Shown here in pieces: positions 43,126 to 51,930 of a stretch of DNA of 59,672 nt. A program made the translations under genes and the position numbers. This DNA comes from an uncultured Campylobacter sp. Its GTDB lineage: Bacteria; Actinomycetota; Actinomycetes; Mycobacteriales; Mycobacteriaceae. How positions within the stretch are numbered: position 1 is the stretch's first letter; each line of letters starts with the position of its first letter. The notes under the pieces were generated by a model. That model was not told the DNA's origin, did no database searches, and saw only the letters and a program-made list of their open reading frames with translations. Where the stretch lies: assembly GCA_946221035.1 (NCBI GenBank), contig CAMIME010000009.1, positions 1 through 59,672 of the forward strand. Reading direction: 5' to 3'.

Positions 43126-43890
43126 ATGACCGAGCGCGCCGAAGCACCGCACGAGCAGCCCGACACCCAGCCCACGGAGAAGGAGTGGTGGGAAGAAGAC
43201 GGCCTGCCCTGGAACTCTAAGCCCACGAAGGCGGACTATTGGTGCCTGGCCTGGTTCGGCTTCGCGGGGTTGTTCGGCATGGCGCTGATCCCGCTGCGCG
43301 CGTGGCTGCTCGGCCTTGACCCGCCGATCATGCTCGCGCTCACCGGCTCGCGCTTGGGTGCGGCGTCCACGGGTGCGCTCGCGGCGGTGGGGCAGGCGCC
43401 GCACTGGCTTCCGATGCTGCTCATCGGCTCGCTGGTGGCCATCAAGTTCGACTGGATCTACTGGTGGGCGGGCAAGCTGTGGGGCAGGGGGATCCTGGAG
43501 GTGCAGGGCGCGAACTCGAAACGCGCGGCGAGAAACATCGAGCGCGTCGAGGGCTGGGCGCGAAAGCTCGGCTGGCTGGGCATCTTCCTGGCCTACCTGC
43601 CCATCCCGCTGCCGATCGCGTTCGTCGTGTTCGTGTTCATGGGGATCACCGACATGCCGGTGTGGAAGTTCATGCTGCTCGACTTCCTATCCAAAACAGC
43701 CTGGTCGTTCCTCTACCTGGGGTTGGGCTGGGCGATCGGGGAGCCCGTCGTCTACGTCCTCGACCAGTACGCGAAGGTGGCCAACTGGATCGCGATCGGC
43801 CTGATCGTGGTGGTGATGGTCGGGGTGTTCCGCAACCAGTCGAAGAAGAAGCCCGCGGTCACCGGCGCCGCGATCGACGCTTCGCACTAG
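43126..43890 (+). CDS. DedA/VTT-family membrane protein
   Basis: 254 residues: acidic N terminus, helix WCLAWFGFAGLFGMALIPLRAWLL, helix LPMLLIGSLVAIKFDWIYWWAGKLWGR, then the family core GWLGIFLAYLPIPLPIAFVVFVFMG and LLDFLSKTAWSFLYLGLGWAIG, and a final helix near 218-236. DedA/VTT proteins are linked to undecaprenyl or phospholipid flipping. ATG 43126 lies 8 bases after TAAGTT (43112-43117), so probably leaderless. It sits between the two orphan NTPase genes and its codon use matches the core genome. Confidence 0.82.
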   Translation: MTERAEAPHEQPDTQPTEKEWWEEDGLPWNSKPTKADYWCLAWFGFAGLFGMALIPLRAWLLGLDPPIMLALTGSRLGAASTGALAAVGQAPHWLPMLLIGSLVAIKFDWIYWWAGKLWGRGILEVQGANSKRAARNIERVEGWARKLGWLGIFLAYLPIPLPIAFVVFVFMGITDMPVWKFMLLDFLSKTAWSFLYLGLGWAIGEPVVYVLDQYAKVANWIAIGLIVVVMVGVFRNQSKKKPAVTGAAIDASH

Positions 43891-43896
43891 ACCCGG

Positions 43897-45147
43897 TTAC
43901 TCACCAAGGAGTGCAAGGGGGATGACGGCGACACCGTCGGGCCGTCGATAAGCGAACGTGCCCGTCGTGATCACTGCGATGTCCGAGACCCTGCCTCCCA
44001 TCTGATCGCGCAGCCACAGAAGGTGACGTACGTCTGAATCGCTCACCGCGGCTGCCAGCTTGACCTCCAGCGCCAGCAGCCGGCCGCCGTTGCCTGTGAC
44101 GATCAGGTCAATTTCTCGGTCACCATTTTTCGTGCGCAAGTGGTGGACACGCGCTTCATTGGCTTGGGCCAGGGTGCGCACCCCGAGGGTGACCAGGGAT
44201 TCGAACAGCGGCCCGAACATGTGGGCGCCATCTTCGTTGATGAGCTGGCCACCTTCAAGTTCCAGCAACCGCAGTGCAAGTCCCGGATCTGCCAAATGAT
44301 GCTTCGGTGCCTGGGTGAGGCGTTTGAGTGGATTGCGCGTGGGCACCCATCCCGGTACAGGGTCGAGCAACCAGAGCTGCGTGAGGTGCTCACGGTACAT
44401 GGTCGTCATGTACTTGGTGGGCTGTTCGCTGTCGCCTGCCGTGGTGGCGTCGAGCAACCAGCTGTAGCTGGTTGTGGTTGACGTTGCCGCGGCGTACGCC
44501 TCCAGCCAGGCGCGGAGCTGCGACGGGCTGCGAACTGTGACTCCCTGTTCCGGAAGGTCTCGGTCGATCACCCTGAGCAGATAGGAATCCAGGTAAGCGC
44601 GCTGAACCCGCTCCGGTGCACGTGTCACGCCTGGGAACCCCGAGGCGGCAATGGCCGCTGCATAATCGGGCAGGGTGAAGGGGCTTTCCCCTGTCGGATT
44701 CGCGTTGCCGTTAAGGAGGTCGGCGAAGGAGACAGTGGGGTTTACTAGCCCCCGCTCGTGGAGCCCCATCGGACGCATCCGCAGGGAAAGAATTCGCGCG
44801 GCGCCGGAATGCGTGCCGGCAGCGTCAACCGGGGTTGCGGAGCCAGTGAGTAGAAACCGCCCCGGTTCGGCTCCGTCGTCCACCGCGCGCCTGACAGAAT
44901 CCCAGATTTGGGGAAGGTGTTGCCATTCGTCGAGCAGCACCGAACCGGTTGGCAGTGTGCTCAGTTCAAAGTCGGCGCCGAGAAGCTGTCTGCGTTCGGG
45001 GTTGTCCAAACGGATTACGTGCTCGACCCGTCGGCGAGCGCTATCGGTCTTGCCCACACCTTTCGGCCCATCGATGGCAATAGCAGGGGCATAGGGAAGC
45101 AGCTCATCCAACTCCCGGTCGATGGTGCGGGGGAGGTACTGGTCCAT
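43897..45147 (-). CDS. DUF4143 AAA ATPase with PD-(D/E)XK-like C-terminal domain
   Basis: 416 residues. Walker A GPKGVGKT (27-34), Walker B GSVLLDEWQHL (D73, E74), sensor LLTGSATP, the DUF4143 region (RTYLDSYL-like AYLDSYLLRVIDRDLPEQG), and near the end REIDLIVTGNGGRLLALEVKLA with the nuclease-like triad D347, E361, K363. Family members are common, patchily distributed and of unproven function. The gene has lower G+C than its neighbours. ATG 45147 chosen; the TTG at 45165 lies inside the first iteron. Four 23-bp iterons precede it. Confidence 0.85.
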   Translation of the reverse strand: MDQYLPRTIDRELDELLPYAPAIAIDGPKGVGKTDSARRRVEHVIRLDNPERRQLLGADFELSTLPTGSVLLDEWQHLPQIWDSVRRAVDDGAEPGRFLLTGSATPVDAAGTHSGAARILSLRMRPMGLHERGLVNPTVSFADLLNGNANPTGESPFTLPDYAAAIAASGFPGVTRAPERVQRAYLDSYLLRVIDRDLPEQGVTVRSPSQLRAWLEAYAAATSTTTSYSWLLDATTAGDSEQPTKYMTTMYREHLTQLWLLDPVPGWVPTRNPLKRLTQAPKHHLADPGLALRLLELEGGQLINEDGAHMFGPLFESLVTLGVRTLAQANEARVHHLRTKNGDREIDLIVTGNGGRLLALEVKLAAAVSDSDVRHLLWLRDQMGGRVSDIAVITTGTFAYRRPDGVAVIPLALLGE

Positions 45148-45160
45148 GAGCAGGGAATTT

Positions 45161-45250
45161 ACCAAAAGTCAGGTAGATTTTCGACCAAAAGTCGGCTCGT
45201 TCTTGAACCAAAAGTCAGGTAGATTTTCGACCAAAAGTCAGGTGCGCTAG
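45161..45250. repeat. Four iterons with 23-bp period upstream of the DUF4143 gene
   Basis: The 10-mer ACCAAAAGTC occurs at 45161, 45184, 45207 and 45230, exactly 23 bp apart. Units 1 and 3 are identical over all 23 bases, unit 2 diverges after the 10-mer, and unit 4 runs into the neighbouring gene's stop codon. On the - strand the array lies just upstream of the DUF4143 start, so it is a likely multi-site binding region; it is AT-rich. Confidence 0.88.
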
Positions 45251-46083
45251 TCGCGGTTCACCAGAATCGACGACAGATCCTCCCCGCCGCGGCCTGCCTC
45301 CTGCGCCGCCTCGAGCGACCCCAGCGCCGCCCGCACGGCGGGGAGGTCGCGCTCCGCGGTGTCCAGCATGAGGCGCGCGTCCTTCGCAATCGCGTCCACA
45401 GAGAAGTCGCCGGGCTCCACCGAGCGATGGCCCATCACGAACGGTGCCTTCATGTTCGCGATGAACTCCAGCCCGGTTCCGTGCAGCATCCGGATCACGT
45501 GCTCCCCGGTCATGCCCTGCGACTCGGCCAGATCCAGCGCCTCCCGGAAGCCCTCCAGCGACACAGCGAGCGCCAAATTCGCCAGCAGCTTGCCGACGGC
45601 CGCCTCCGCCGCCGATCCCAACTCCACCAGGCGGTCCGGGTTCGCGGCGGCCCATGGGGCGACGACGCTGGCGACCGTGGACCGTCGTAAAGCGTCGTGC
45701 GAACCCACGTACACCCCGAGCTTGCCGTCGCGCGCCGGCGGCAGCGAGCCCACGACGGGCGTGTGCACGTAACCCGGCACGGCCTCGGCGAACTCGCGGG
45801 CATCGGCGGGGCTGACGGTCGTCGCATCCGCCCACGTCCGATCCCCGACGAGCCCCGGCTTAACGACGACTTCGCGCACATCATCAGGCCCAAACAGCGA
45901 CGTGATTACCAGTTCGGCGTCCTCGACGGCCGCCTCAGGGGTGTCGGCGGCCGTAGCCCCCGCCTCCACGAGCGGGGCGCACTTGGAGGCGGTGCGGTTC
46001 CAGACGGTGAGGTCGTGGTCGTCGACAAGCTTGAGCGCGAGCTCGGTGCCCATGCGGCCGAGGCCAAGGAATGCGATTTTCAT
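45247..46083 (-). CDS. NAD(P)-dependent 3-hydroxyisobutyrate-dehydrogenase-like oxidoreductase
   Basis: 278 residues of the beta-hydroxyacid dehydrogenase family: Rossmann start MKIAFLGLGRMGTELALKL, the substrate region (here EAVPGYVHTPVVGSLPPARDGKLGVYVG, equivalent to DAPVSGG), catalytic Lys in SAAEAAVGKLLANLALA, and LAESQGMTGEHV. Substrate not known; a reductive aminase/imine reductase activity is also seen in this family. ATG 46083 lies 7 bases after TATCCT (complement of 46091-46096), overlapping the hemL -10. Its 3' end lies in the last iteron. Confidence 0.83.
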   Translation of the reverse strand: MKIAFLGLGRMGTELALKLVDDHDLTVWNRTASKCAPLVEAGATAADTPEAAVEDAELVITSLFGPDDVREVVVKPGLVGDRTWADATTVSPADAREFAEAVPGYVHTPVVGSLPPARDGKLGVYVGSHDALRRSTVASVVAPWAAANPDRLVELGSAAEAAVGKLLANLALAVSLEGFREALDLAESQGMTGEHVIRMLHGTGLEFIANMKAPFVMGHRSVEPGDFSVDAIAKDARLMLDTAERDLPAVRAALGSLEAAQEAGRGGEDLSSILVNRD

Positions 46084-46089
46084 GTGGCC

Positions 46090-46096
46090 TAGGATA
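46090..46096. promoter_or_regulatory. Overlapping divergent -10 boxes for hemL and the oxidoreductase gene
   Basis: TAGGAT (46090-46095, + strand) ends 8 bases before the hemL ATG. TATCCT (46091-46096, - strand) ends 7 bases before the oxidoreductase ATG. Only 20 bases separate the two start codons, so both messages would be leaderless from one symmetric element. Confidence 0.65.
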
Positions 46097-46103
46097 GACA
46101 ACC

Positions 46104-47420
46104 ATGACTGTGCAGGACCCGACCTCAGCAAACACCCAACGCAGCGCCGAGCTCTACGAGCGCGCGCAGCGCGTGACCCCGGGCGGGGTGAACTCGCCCG
46201 TGCGCGCCTTCGGCTCGGTGGGCGGGCAGACGAGGTTCATCGCGCAGGCGAGCGGCTCCCAGCTTGTCGACGTCGACGGCAACCGCTACGTCGACCTCGT
46301 CAACTCCTGGGGTCCCATGCTCAACGGCAACGCGCACCCGGAGATCCTCGCCGCCGTGCAGGACGCGCTGGGCAAGGGCCTCAGCTTCGGCGCGCCGACG
46401 GAGGCCGAGGTGGAGATCGCGGAGATGATCGTTGCGCGCACGTCCGTCGAGGAGGTGCGCATGGTCAACTCCGGCACCGAGGCCACCATGAGCGCGGTGC
46501 GCCTGGCCCGCGGGTTTACGGGGCGGCCGAAGATTGTGAAGTTCGAGGGCTGCTACCACGGTCACGTGGACGCGCTGCTGGCCTCGGCGGGCTCCGGCAT
46601 CGCCACCTTCGCCCTGCCCGACTCCCCGGGCGTGACCGGCGCGCAGGCCGCCGACACGATCGTGGTGCCCTACAACGACGCCGCCGCCGTGGAGCGCGCG
46701 TTTCGCGAGCACCCGGGCGAGATCGCCGCGATCATCACCGAGGCCGCGGCCGGCAACATGGGCACCGTCGCCCCGCAAGACGACTTCAACGCGAAGCTGA
46801 AGGAGATCGCGCACGCGAACGGCGCGCTGCTCATCCTGGATGAGGTGATGACCGGCTTCCGCACCTCCTACTCCGGCTGGTACGGCGTCGACGGCGTCGC
46901 GGGTGACCTGACCACGTTTGGCAAGGTCATCTCGGGCGGGCTGCCCGCGGCCGCGTTCGGCGGGCGCCGCGACATCATGGAAAAGCTCGCCCCCAATGGC
47001 CCCGTCTACCAGGCCGGCACGCTGTCGGGGAACCCGGTCGCGATGGCGGCCGGCATGGCATCGTTGCGCCTGGCGTCGGAGGACGTCTACCCCGTCCTGC
47101 AGCGAAACGCCGACACGCTCGCGCAATTGCTTGACGACGCCCTCACGCGCGCCGGCGTCGCCCACCACATCCAGCGCGCCGCCACGATGCTTTCGGTGCG
47201 CTTCGCTGAAGGCGAGGGCCACAACTTCGCGGACATGCAGGCGGCGGAGACGTTCCGCTACGCCCCGTTCTTCCACGCGCTTCTAGACGCCGGCGTCTAC
47301 GCCCCGCCGAGCGCCTTCGAGACGTGGTTCGTCTCCACCGCACTGACGGACGAGGACTTCGGCCGCATCGAGGACGCCCTGCGCGGCGCCGCCGAGGCCG
47401 CCGCAAAGGCGACCGCATGA
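46104..47420 (+). CDS. hemL: Glutamate-1-semialdehyde 2,1-aminomutase
   Basis: 438-residue PLP enzyme forming 5-aminolevulinate. RVTPGGVNSPVRAF start, VNSGTEATMSAVRLAR, EGCYHGHVDALL, ILDEVMTGFR (PLP Asp) and the Schiff-base Lys274 in LTTFGKVISGGLP. Leaderless ATG 46104. The next gene overlaps its stop (ATGA), so hemL heads the transcription unit running into the cytochrome c maturation genes. Confidence 0.97.
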   Translation: MTVQDPTSANTQRSAELYERAQRVTPGGVNSPVRAFGSVGGQTRFIAQASGSQLVDVDGNRYVDLVNSWGPMLNGNAHPEILAAVQDALGKGLSFGAPTEAEVEIAEMIVARTSVEEVRMVNSGTEATMSAVRLARGFTGRPKIVKFEGCYHGHVDALLASAGSGIATFALPDSPGVTGAQAADTIVVPYNDAAAVERAFREHPGEIAAIITEAAAGNMGTVAPQDDFNAKLKEIAHANGALLILDEVMTGFRTSYSGWYGVDGVAGDLTTFGKVISGGLPAAAFGGRRDIMEKLAPNGPVYQAGTLSGNPVAMAAGMASLRLASEDVYPVLQRNADTLAQLLDDALTRAGVAHHIQRAATMLSVRFAEGEGHNFADMQAAETFRYAPFFHALLDAGVYAPPSAFETWFVSTALTDEDFGRIEDALRGAAEAAAKATA

Positions 47421-48016
47421 CAACCACCGTCCACCTGGTGCGCCACGGGGAGGTATACAACCCGAAGAAGATCCTCTACGGGCGCATGCCGGGCTACCAC
47501 CTGTCTTCGCGCGGGCGTTCCATGGCGGCGCGCACCGCGCAGTTCTTCGCCGGCCGTGACGTCACCTACCTCGCCGCGAGCCCGCTTGAGCGCGCGCAGG
47601 AGACGGCCCAACCCATCGCCGCCGTGACGGGGCTTGCGGTGCACACGCGCGGCGACATCATCGAGGCCGGCAACACCTTCGAGGGCCTGCGCACCAAGGG
47701 CGTGCGCACCCAGCTTGCCAACCCCATCCGCTGGCGCCACATGACCAACCCGCTTCTGCCCAGCTGGGGCGAGCCCTACGAGGAGATCCTGACGCGCATG
47801 CGCGGGGCCGTCCTCGACGCCGCAGCGCAGGCGGCGGGGCATGAGGCGGTGATGGTGAGCCACCAGCTGCCGATCGTCATGGTGCAGCGCTTCGTGCAGG
47901 GCAAACCGCTCGCCCACGTCTCGCGCGAGTGCGACCTGGCGAGCGTGACCTCGCTTGTGCTAGACGGCGACGATGTTGTTGACTGGGCCTACGCAACCCC
48001 GGCCCAGGAGATCTAA
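47417..48016 (+). CDS. Histidine phosphatase superfamily protein (Rv0525-like)
   Basis: 199 residues: VHLVRHGEVYNPKKILYGRMPGYHLS with the catalytic RHG, second acidic site EAGNTFEGLR, and MVSHQLPIVMVQRFV with the second His. It lacks the lid of gpmA and is probably a small-molecule phosphatase. The target is unknown; its constant place between hemL and the thioredoxin-like gene in mycobacteria suggests a link to heme or cytochrome assembly. ATGA overlap with hemL; the stop abuts the next ATG. Confidence 0.85.
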   Translation: MTTTVHLVRHGEVYNPKKILYGRMPGYHLSSRGRSMAARTAQFFAGRDVTYLAASPLERAQETAQPIAAVTGLAVHTRGDIIEAGNTFEGLRTKGVRTQLANPIRWRHMTNPLLPSWGEPYEEILTRMRGAVLDAAAQAAGHEAVMVSHQLPIVMVQRFVQGKPLAHVSRECDLASVTSLVLDGDDVVDWAYATPAQEI

Positions 48017-48583
48017 ATGCGCAAGTTCGCCCCGCTTCTCGCGGCTGCCTTCCTACTCACCGGCTGCTCCAACGCGGCGAGCCCTGACGGCGGCGGCACG
48101 TTCGCGTTCCACTCGCCGGGCGGGCAGACCGAAATCTTCTACGACGCGGCCGAGCGCAAGCCCATCCAGGACTTCGGCGGCGAAACGCTCACCGGCGAGC
48201 AGATCAGTCTGAGCGACTTCGCCGGCCAGGTCGTCGTCCTGAACGCCTGGGGGCAGTGGTGCGCCCCCTGCCGCGCGGAGGTGGACGACCTGGAGCAGAT
48301 CCAGGAGGAGCTCACCTCGCGCGGCACCGGCACCGTCCTCGGCATCAACGTGCGTGACCCGAACCCGCAGATTGCCCTCGACTTCCTCAAAGACAACGGC
48401 GTGACGTACCCCTCGATCTACGACCCGCCCTTCAAAACCGCGGCGTACCTCGGCGGCGTGCCCAGCTCGGTCATCCCCACCACCATCGTGCTGGATGCGC
48501 AGCACCGGCCGGCGGCCGTGTTCTTGCGACAGGTGACGGCGGAGGATGTGCTCGGAGTCGTCGAGAAGCTGGAGGCGGAGTAA
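48017..48583 (+). CDS. TlpA/ResA-type thiol-disulfide lipoprotein
   Basis: 188 residues. Lipoprotein signal APLLAAAFLLTGCSN with lipidated Cys near 20, then a thioredoxin domain with active site WGQWCAPCRAEVDDL and the family insertion INVRDPNPQIALDFL, and cis-Pro in VPSSVIPTTIVLD. In system II cytochrome c maturation this protein reduces apocytochrome cysteines outside the membrane, fed by CcdA. First of four coupled genes (resA-like, ccdA, resB, ccsB). Confidence 0.92.
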   Translation: MRKFAPLLAAAFLLTGCSNAASPDGGGTFAFHSPGGQTEIFYDAAERKPIQDFGGETLTGEQISLSDFAGQVVVLNAWGQWCAPCRAEVDDLEQIQEELTSRGTGTVLGINVRDPNPQIALDFLKDNGVTYPSIYDPPFKTAAYLGGVPSSVIPTTIVLDAQHRPAAVFLRQVTAEDVLGVVEKLEAE

Positions 48584-49363
48584 GTGGGGGAGACGCTGTC
48601 GAACCTCGCGGCCGGGGGCCCGCTGCTCCTCGGGCTCCTCGCCGCGGCGCTGGCGGGGCTGGTGTCGTTCGCCTCGCCGTGTGTGATCCCGCTCGTGCCG
48701 GGCTACATCTCCTACCTCACCGGCGTTGTCGGCGGGGAGGTGGAGTTCGGCGAGAACGGCCCACGCGTGGCCTCCAAGCACGCGAAGGTCGCAGGGGCCG
48801 CCGCGCTGTTCATCGCGGGGTTTACGGCCGTGTTCCTGCTGGCCACCGTCACCGTCTTCGGCGCGGTGAGCGCCATCGCGCTCAACGCCGAGACGCTCAT
48901 GCGCATCGGCGGGGTGGTCACCATCGTGATGGGCCTCGTGTTCATGGGGGCCGTGCCGGCGCTGCAAAAAGACACCCGCATCCAGCCCAAGAAGTGGACC
49001 ACCATCCTGGGCGCGCCGCTGCTCGGCGGGGTGTTCGCGCTCGGGTGGACGCCGTGCCTGGGGCCCACGCTCGCCGCGATCATCTCGGTCTCAGTGGGCA
49101 CGGCGGGGCTCACGGCGGCGCGCGGGGTGCTGCTCGTCGTCGCGTACTGCGTCGGCCTCGGCCTGCCGTTTCTGCTGGTGGCGCTCGGCTCCGCCCAGGC
49201 CGTGAAATCCATCGATTTTCTGCGCCGCCACTCCCGCGCCATCCAGATCGCCGGCGGGATCATGATGATCGCCGTCGGCCTCATGCTGCTCACCGGCGCG
49301 TGGAACGTGTTCATCGGCTGGACCCGCAACCTGTTCGCGGGCTACGGAGGGACCATCATCTAA
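48584..49363 (+). CDS. ccdA: Cytochrome c biogenesis protein CcdA
   Basis: 259-residue membrane protein with six helices that carries reducing equivalents across the membrane. The two half-repeats have their Cys: SFASPCVIPLVPGY and GWTPCLGPTLAAI. A loop of about 25 residues (GGEVEFGENGPRVASKHAK) follows helix 1. GTG 48584 abuts the TAA of the TlpA-like gene; its own TAA abuts the resB ATG. Confidence 0.93.
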   Translation: MGETLSNLAAGGPLLLGLLAAALAGLVSFASPCVIPLVPGYISYLTGVVGGEVEFGENGPRVASKHAKVAGAAALFIAGFTAVFLLATVTVFGAVSAIALNAETLMRIGGVVTIVMGLVFMGAVPALQKDTRIQPKKWTTILGAPLLGGVFALGWTPCLGPTLAAIISVSVGTAGLTAARGVLLVVAYCVGLGLPFLLVALGSAQAVKSIDFLRRHSRAIQIAGGIMMIAVGLMLLTGAWNVFIGWTRNLFAGYGGTII

Positions 49364-50965
49364 ATGCTGAAGAAATTCTGGCACTGGCTCACCAGCATGC
49401 GCACCGCACTGATCCTGCTGTTCATCCTGGCGCTCGCCTCCGTGCCGGGCGCGCTCCTGCCGCAGCGCGAGGTCTCCACCACACTGGTCAACGACTACCT
49501 GCGCGCCAACCCCACCATGGGGCCCATCTACGACCGCCTTCAGCTTTTCGACGTCTTCCATTCCACCTGGTTCACCGCCATCGTCTTACTCCTGATGATC
49601 TCCCTGATCGGGTGCATCATCCCGCGCTCCATCGACCACTGGCGCGCCTACAAACGCCCGCCGACGCGCGCGCCGAAGTACCTCGCCCGCATGCCGATGC
49701 ACACGCAGGGGGAGGTTGAGGGGGAACCGGAGGCCGTCGTCAAGCAACGGCTCAAGGGGTGGCACATCGCCGAGTACGGCCCCGACGAGGACCGCGCCGG
49801 CGCCCGGTCCATCTCGGCCGAGCGCGGCTACACGCGCGAGCTGATGAACCTGCTGTTCCACGTGGGCATCGTGGCGCTGATCGTCACGTTCGCGCTCGGG
49901 CGGATGCTGTTCTACGAAGGCCAGGTCATCGTGGTCACCAACTCGGAGGCCGACGGCGCGGTGCCGGTGGAGCAGTCGCGCACTTTCTGCAACACCTCGC
50001 CCGCCAACTTCGACGTCTTCAGGGCCGGTTCGCTTTTCGACGGCACCGGGCTCACCCCCTTCTGCTTCGAAGCCCAAAACTTCCGCGCCGCCTACCTGAA
50101 CAACGGCCAGGCGAACGGGTTCTGGTCCGACGTGCGCTACACCGACGACGTCTCGGCGCCCCCCGAGTCGTGGGAGCCGTTCACCCTCGAGGTGAACAAG
50201 CCGCTGCGCATCGGCGGCGACCGCATCTACCTCCAGGGCCACGGGTTCGCCCCGCAGGTGACGCTGACGTGGCCGAACGGTGAGACACGCACCCAGATGG
50301 TGCAGTTTCGCCCCGTGGACACCACGACGTTCCTCTCCTCCGGCGTCATGCGTTTCGACCCGCCCGCCGGCATGTACCCCGACCTCGCCGAGCGCCGCGA
50401 ACACCAGGTCGCCATCGAGGGCAACTTCGCCCCCACCGCGCAGTGGGGCGGGCCGAACGGGGACCTTCTGCAGTCCGGTTTCCCCCAGATGGAGGACCCG
50501 GCGCTGTCCGTCGACGTCTACGTCGGCGACGCCGGCCTGGACACCGGCCGGCCGCAGAACGTGTTCGTGCTGGACCAAAACCTCATCGCCACCGGGCAGC
50601 TGGAAAAGGTGCAGCGCGTGCAGCTCACCCCCGGCGAGACGGCCACGCTGCCCGACGGGGTCACCGTGCGTTTCGACGGCGCCGCCGAATACGCCAACTA
50701 CCAAATCTCGCGCGACCCCGTGCAGGTCTGGGTGCTCGCCTCCGCGGTGCTGATGATCGCGGCGCTCGCCGGGTCGCTGGCCATCAAGCGCCGCCGCATC
50801 TGGGTCCGCCTGCGCCCGGGGTCCACCCCCGGCACGACCCACGTCGAGGTCGCCGGGCTCGCCCGCACCGACCGCGCCGGGTGGGTCGATGAGTTCGACC
50901 TCATCGTCGAGGACATCCTGGGCCCCCACGACCTTTCAACATCACAAGGTGGTGCGGTAGGTTAA
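49364..50965 (+). CDS. resB: Cytochrome c biogenesis protein ResB
   Basis: 533 residues: FWHWLTSMRTALILLFILALASVPGALLPQ is the ResB opening. Further helices lie near 63-82 and 165-184, a large extracytoplasmic domain (about 190-450) and a last helix (VWVLASAVLMIAALAGSLAI), then a cytoplasmic tail. With CcsB it forms the heme channel and synthase that ligates heme to CXXCH apocytochromes. The ATG abuts the ccdA stop. Confidence 0.93.
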   Translation: MLKKFWHWLTSMRTALILLFILALASVPGALLPQREVSTTLVNDYLRANPTMGPIYDRLQLFDVFHSTWFTAIVLLLMISLIGCIIPRSIDHWRAYKRPPTRAPKYLARMPMHTQGEVEGEPEAVVKQRLKGWHIAEYGPDEDRAGARSISAERGYTRELMNLLFHVGIVALIVTFALGRMLFYEGQVIVVTNSEADGAVPVEQSRTFCNTSPANFDVFRAGSLFDGTGLTPFCFEAQNFRAAYLNNGQANGFWSDVRYTDDVSAPPESWEPFTLEVNKPLRIGGDRIYLQGHGFAPQVTLTWPNGETRTQMVQFRPVDTTTFLSSGVMRFDPPAGMYPDLAERREHQVAIEGNFAPTAQWGGPNGDLLQSGFPQMEDPALSVDVYVGDAGLDTGRPQNVFVLDQNLIATGQLEKVQRVQLTPGETATLPDGVTVRFDGAAEYANYQISRDPVQVWVLASAVLMIAALAGSLAIKRRRIWVRLRPGSTPGTTHVEVAGLARTDRAGWVDEFDLIVEDILGPHDLSTSQGGAVG

Positions 50966-50969
50966 GCGC

Positions 50970-51929
50970 ATGCTGGTCAACACCTCAATGGCAGAGCTTT
51001 CAGACCTCACCTTCCGCACGGCGTTCATCATCTACATCGCGGCGCTGGTGATGTCGTTCGTCTACTACGGCCGCGTGAACACGGTCATTGAGGCGCGCCG
51101 GGAGAAGGTGTTGGTCGGGGCGGGGGGACCGGAGGTCGTCGAGAAGCAGATGCTTGACGACGGCTCCGCCAGCGCCCGCAAATGGGCCGGCATGACCCAG
51201 GCCCTCGTGTGGGTGGGGGTGGCACTGCACATAGCGGCGTTTGTCACCCGCGGGCTCGCGGCGCGCAGGTTCCCACTGGGCAACCTGTACGAGTACATCC
51301 TGTTCATGACCGCGGTGATCATGGTCGTCGCCGCGGTGGTGATCCAGCGGCGCAACTGGCATACCGTCTGGCCGTGGCTGTTGTTCCCCATGGTCGTGGC
51401 GATGTTCTTGAACTCGACCGTCTTCCACATGCAGGCCGCCCCCGTCGTGCCGGCGCTGCAGTCCTACTGGATGCCGGTGCACGTGTCGGTGGTGTCCATC
51501 GGCGCGTCCATCGGCCTGGTCTCCGGCGCGTTTGCCCTGCTCTACCTGCTGCGCATGTGGCAGCCGAAAGGCGAGGAGCACGGGTTCTTCGGCGCGCTGG
51601 CCCGCCCGCTGCCCAGCGCGAAGACGCTCGACCAGATCACCTACAAAACGGCCGTGATCACGGTGCCGCTGTTCGGCATCGGCATCGTCTTCGGCGCCAT
51701 CTGGGCCGAGGTCGCCTGGGGCCGCTTCTGGGGCTGGGACGCGAAGGAGACGGTGTCCATGATCACCTGGATCCTCTACGCCGCGTTCCTGCACGCGCGC
51801 GCGACCGCGGGTTGGAAGAACACCACCGCCGCGTGGATCAACGTCTTTGCCATGGGCATGACCATCTTCAACATGACCTACGTCAACACCGTCATTGCGG
51901 GCCTGCACTCCTACGCGGGGCTGAACTAG
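50970..51929 (+). CDS. ccsB: Cytochrome c biogenesis protein CcsB/CcsA (ResC), heme handling
   Basis: 319 residues with about eight helices and the tryptophan-rich WWD heme-binding motif WAEVAWGRFWGWDAKETVSMITW. Conserved His lie in FHMQAAPVVPALQSYW and LHARATAGW. TAGGTT (50958-50963) ends 6 bases before ATG 50970, so a separate leaderless promoter may exist at the end of resB. A 20-bp segment (51129-51148) is identical to one in the hemB-adjacent membrane gene. Confidence 0.93.
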   Translation: MLVNTSMAELSDLTFRTAFIIYIAALVMSFVYYGRVNTVIEARREKVLVGAGGPEVVEKQMLDDGSASARKWAGMTQALVWVGVALHIAAFVTRGLAARRFPLGNLYEYILFMTAVIMVVAAVVIQRRNWHTVWPWLLFPMVVAMFLNSTVFHMQAAPVVPALQSYWMPVHVSVVSIGASIGLVSGAFALLYLLRMWQPKGEEHGFFGALARPLPSAKTLDQITYKTAVITVPLFGIGIVFGAIWAEVAWGRFWGWDAKETVSMITWILYAAFLHARATAGWKNTTAAWINVFAMGMTIFNMTYVNTVIAGLHSYAGLN

Positions 51930-51930
51930 C

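Noticed and set aside
45161..45250. The 23-bp iterons as a CRISPR array
   Set aside because: There is no repeat-spacer alternation: the 13-base remainder is itself repeated in units 1 and 3, the unit is too short, and no cas gene is present.
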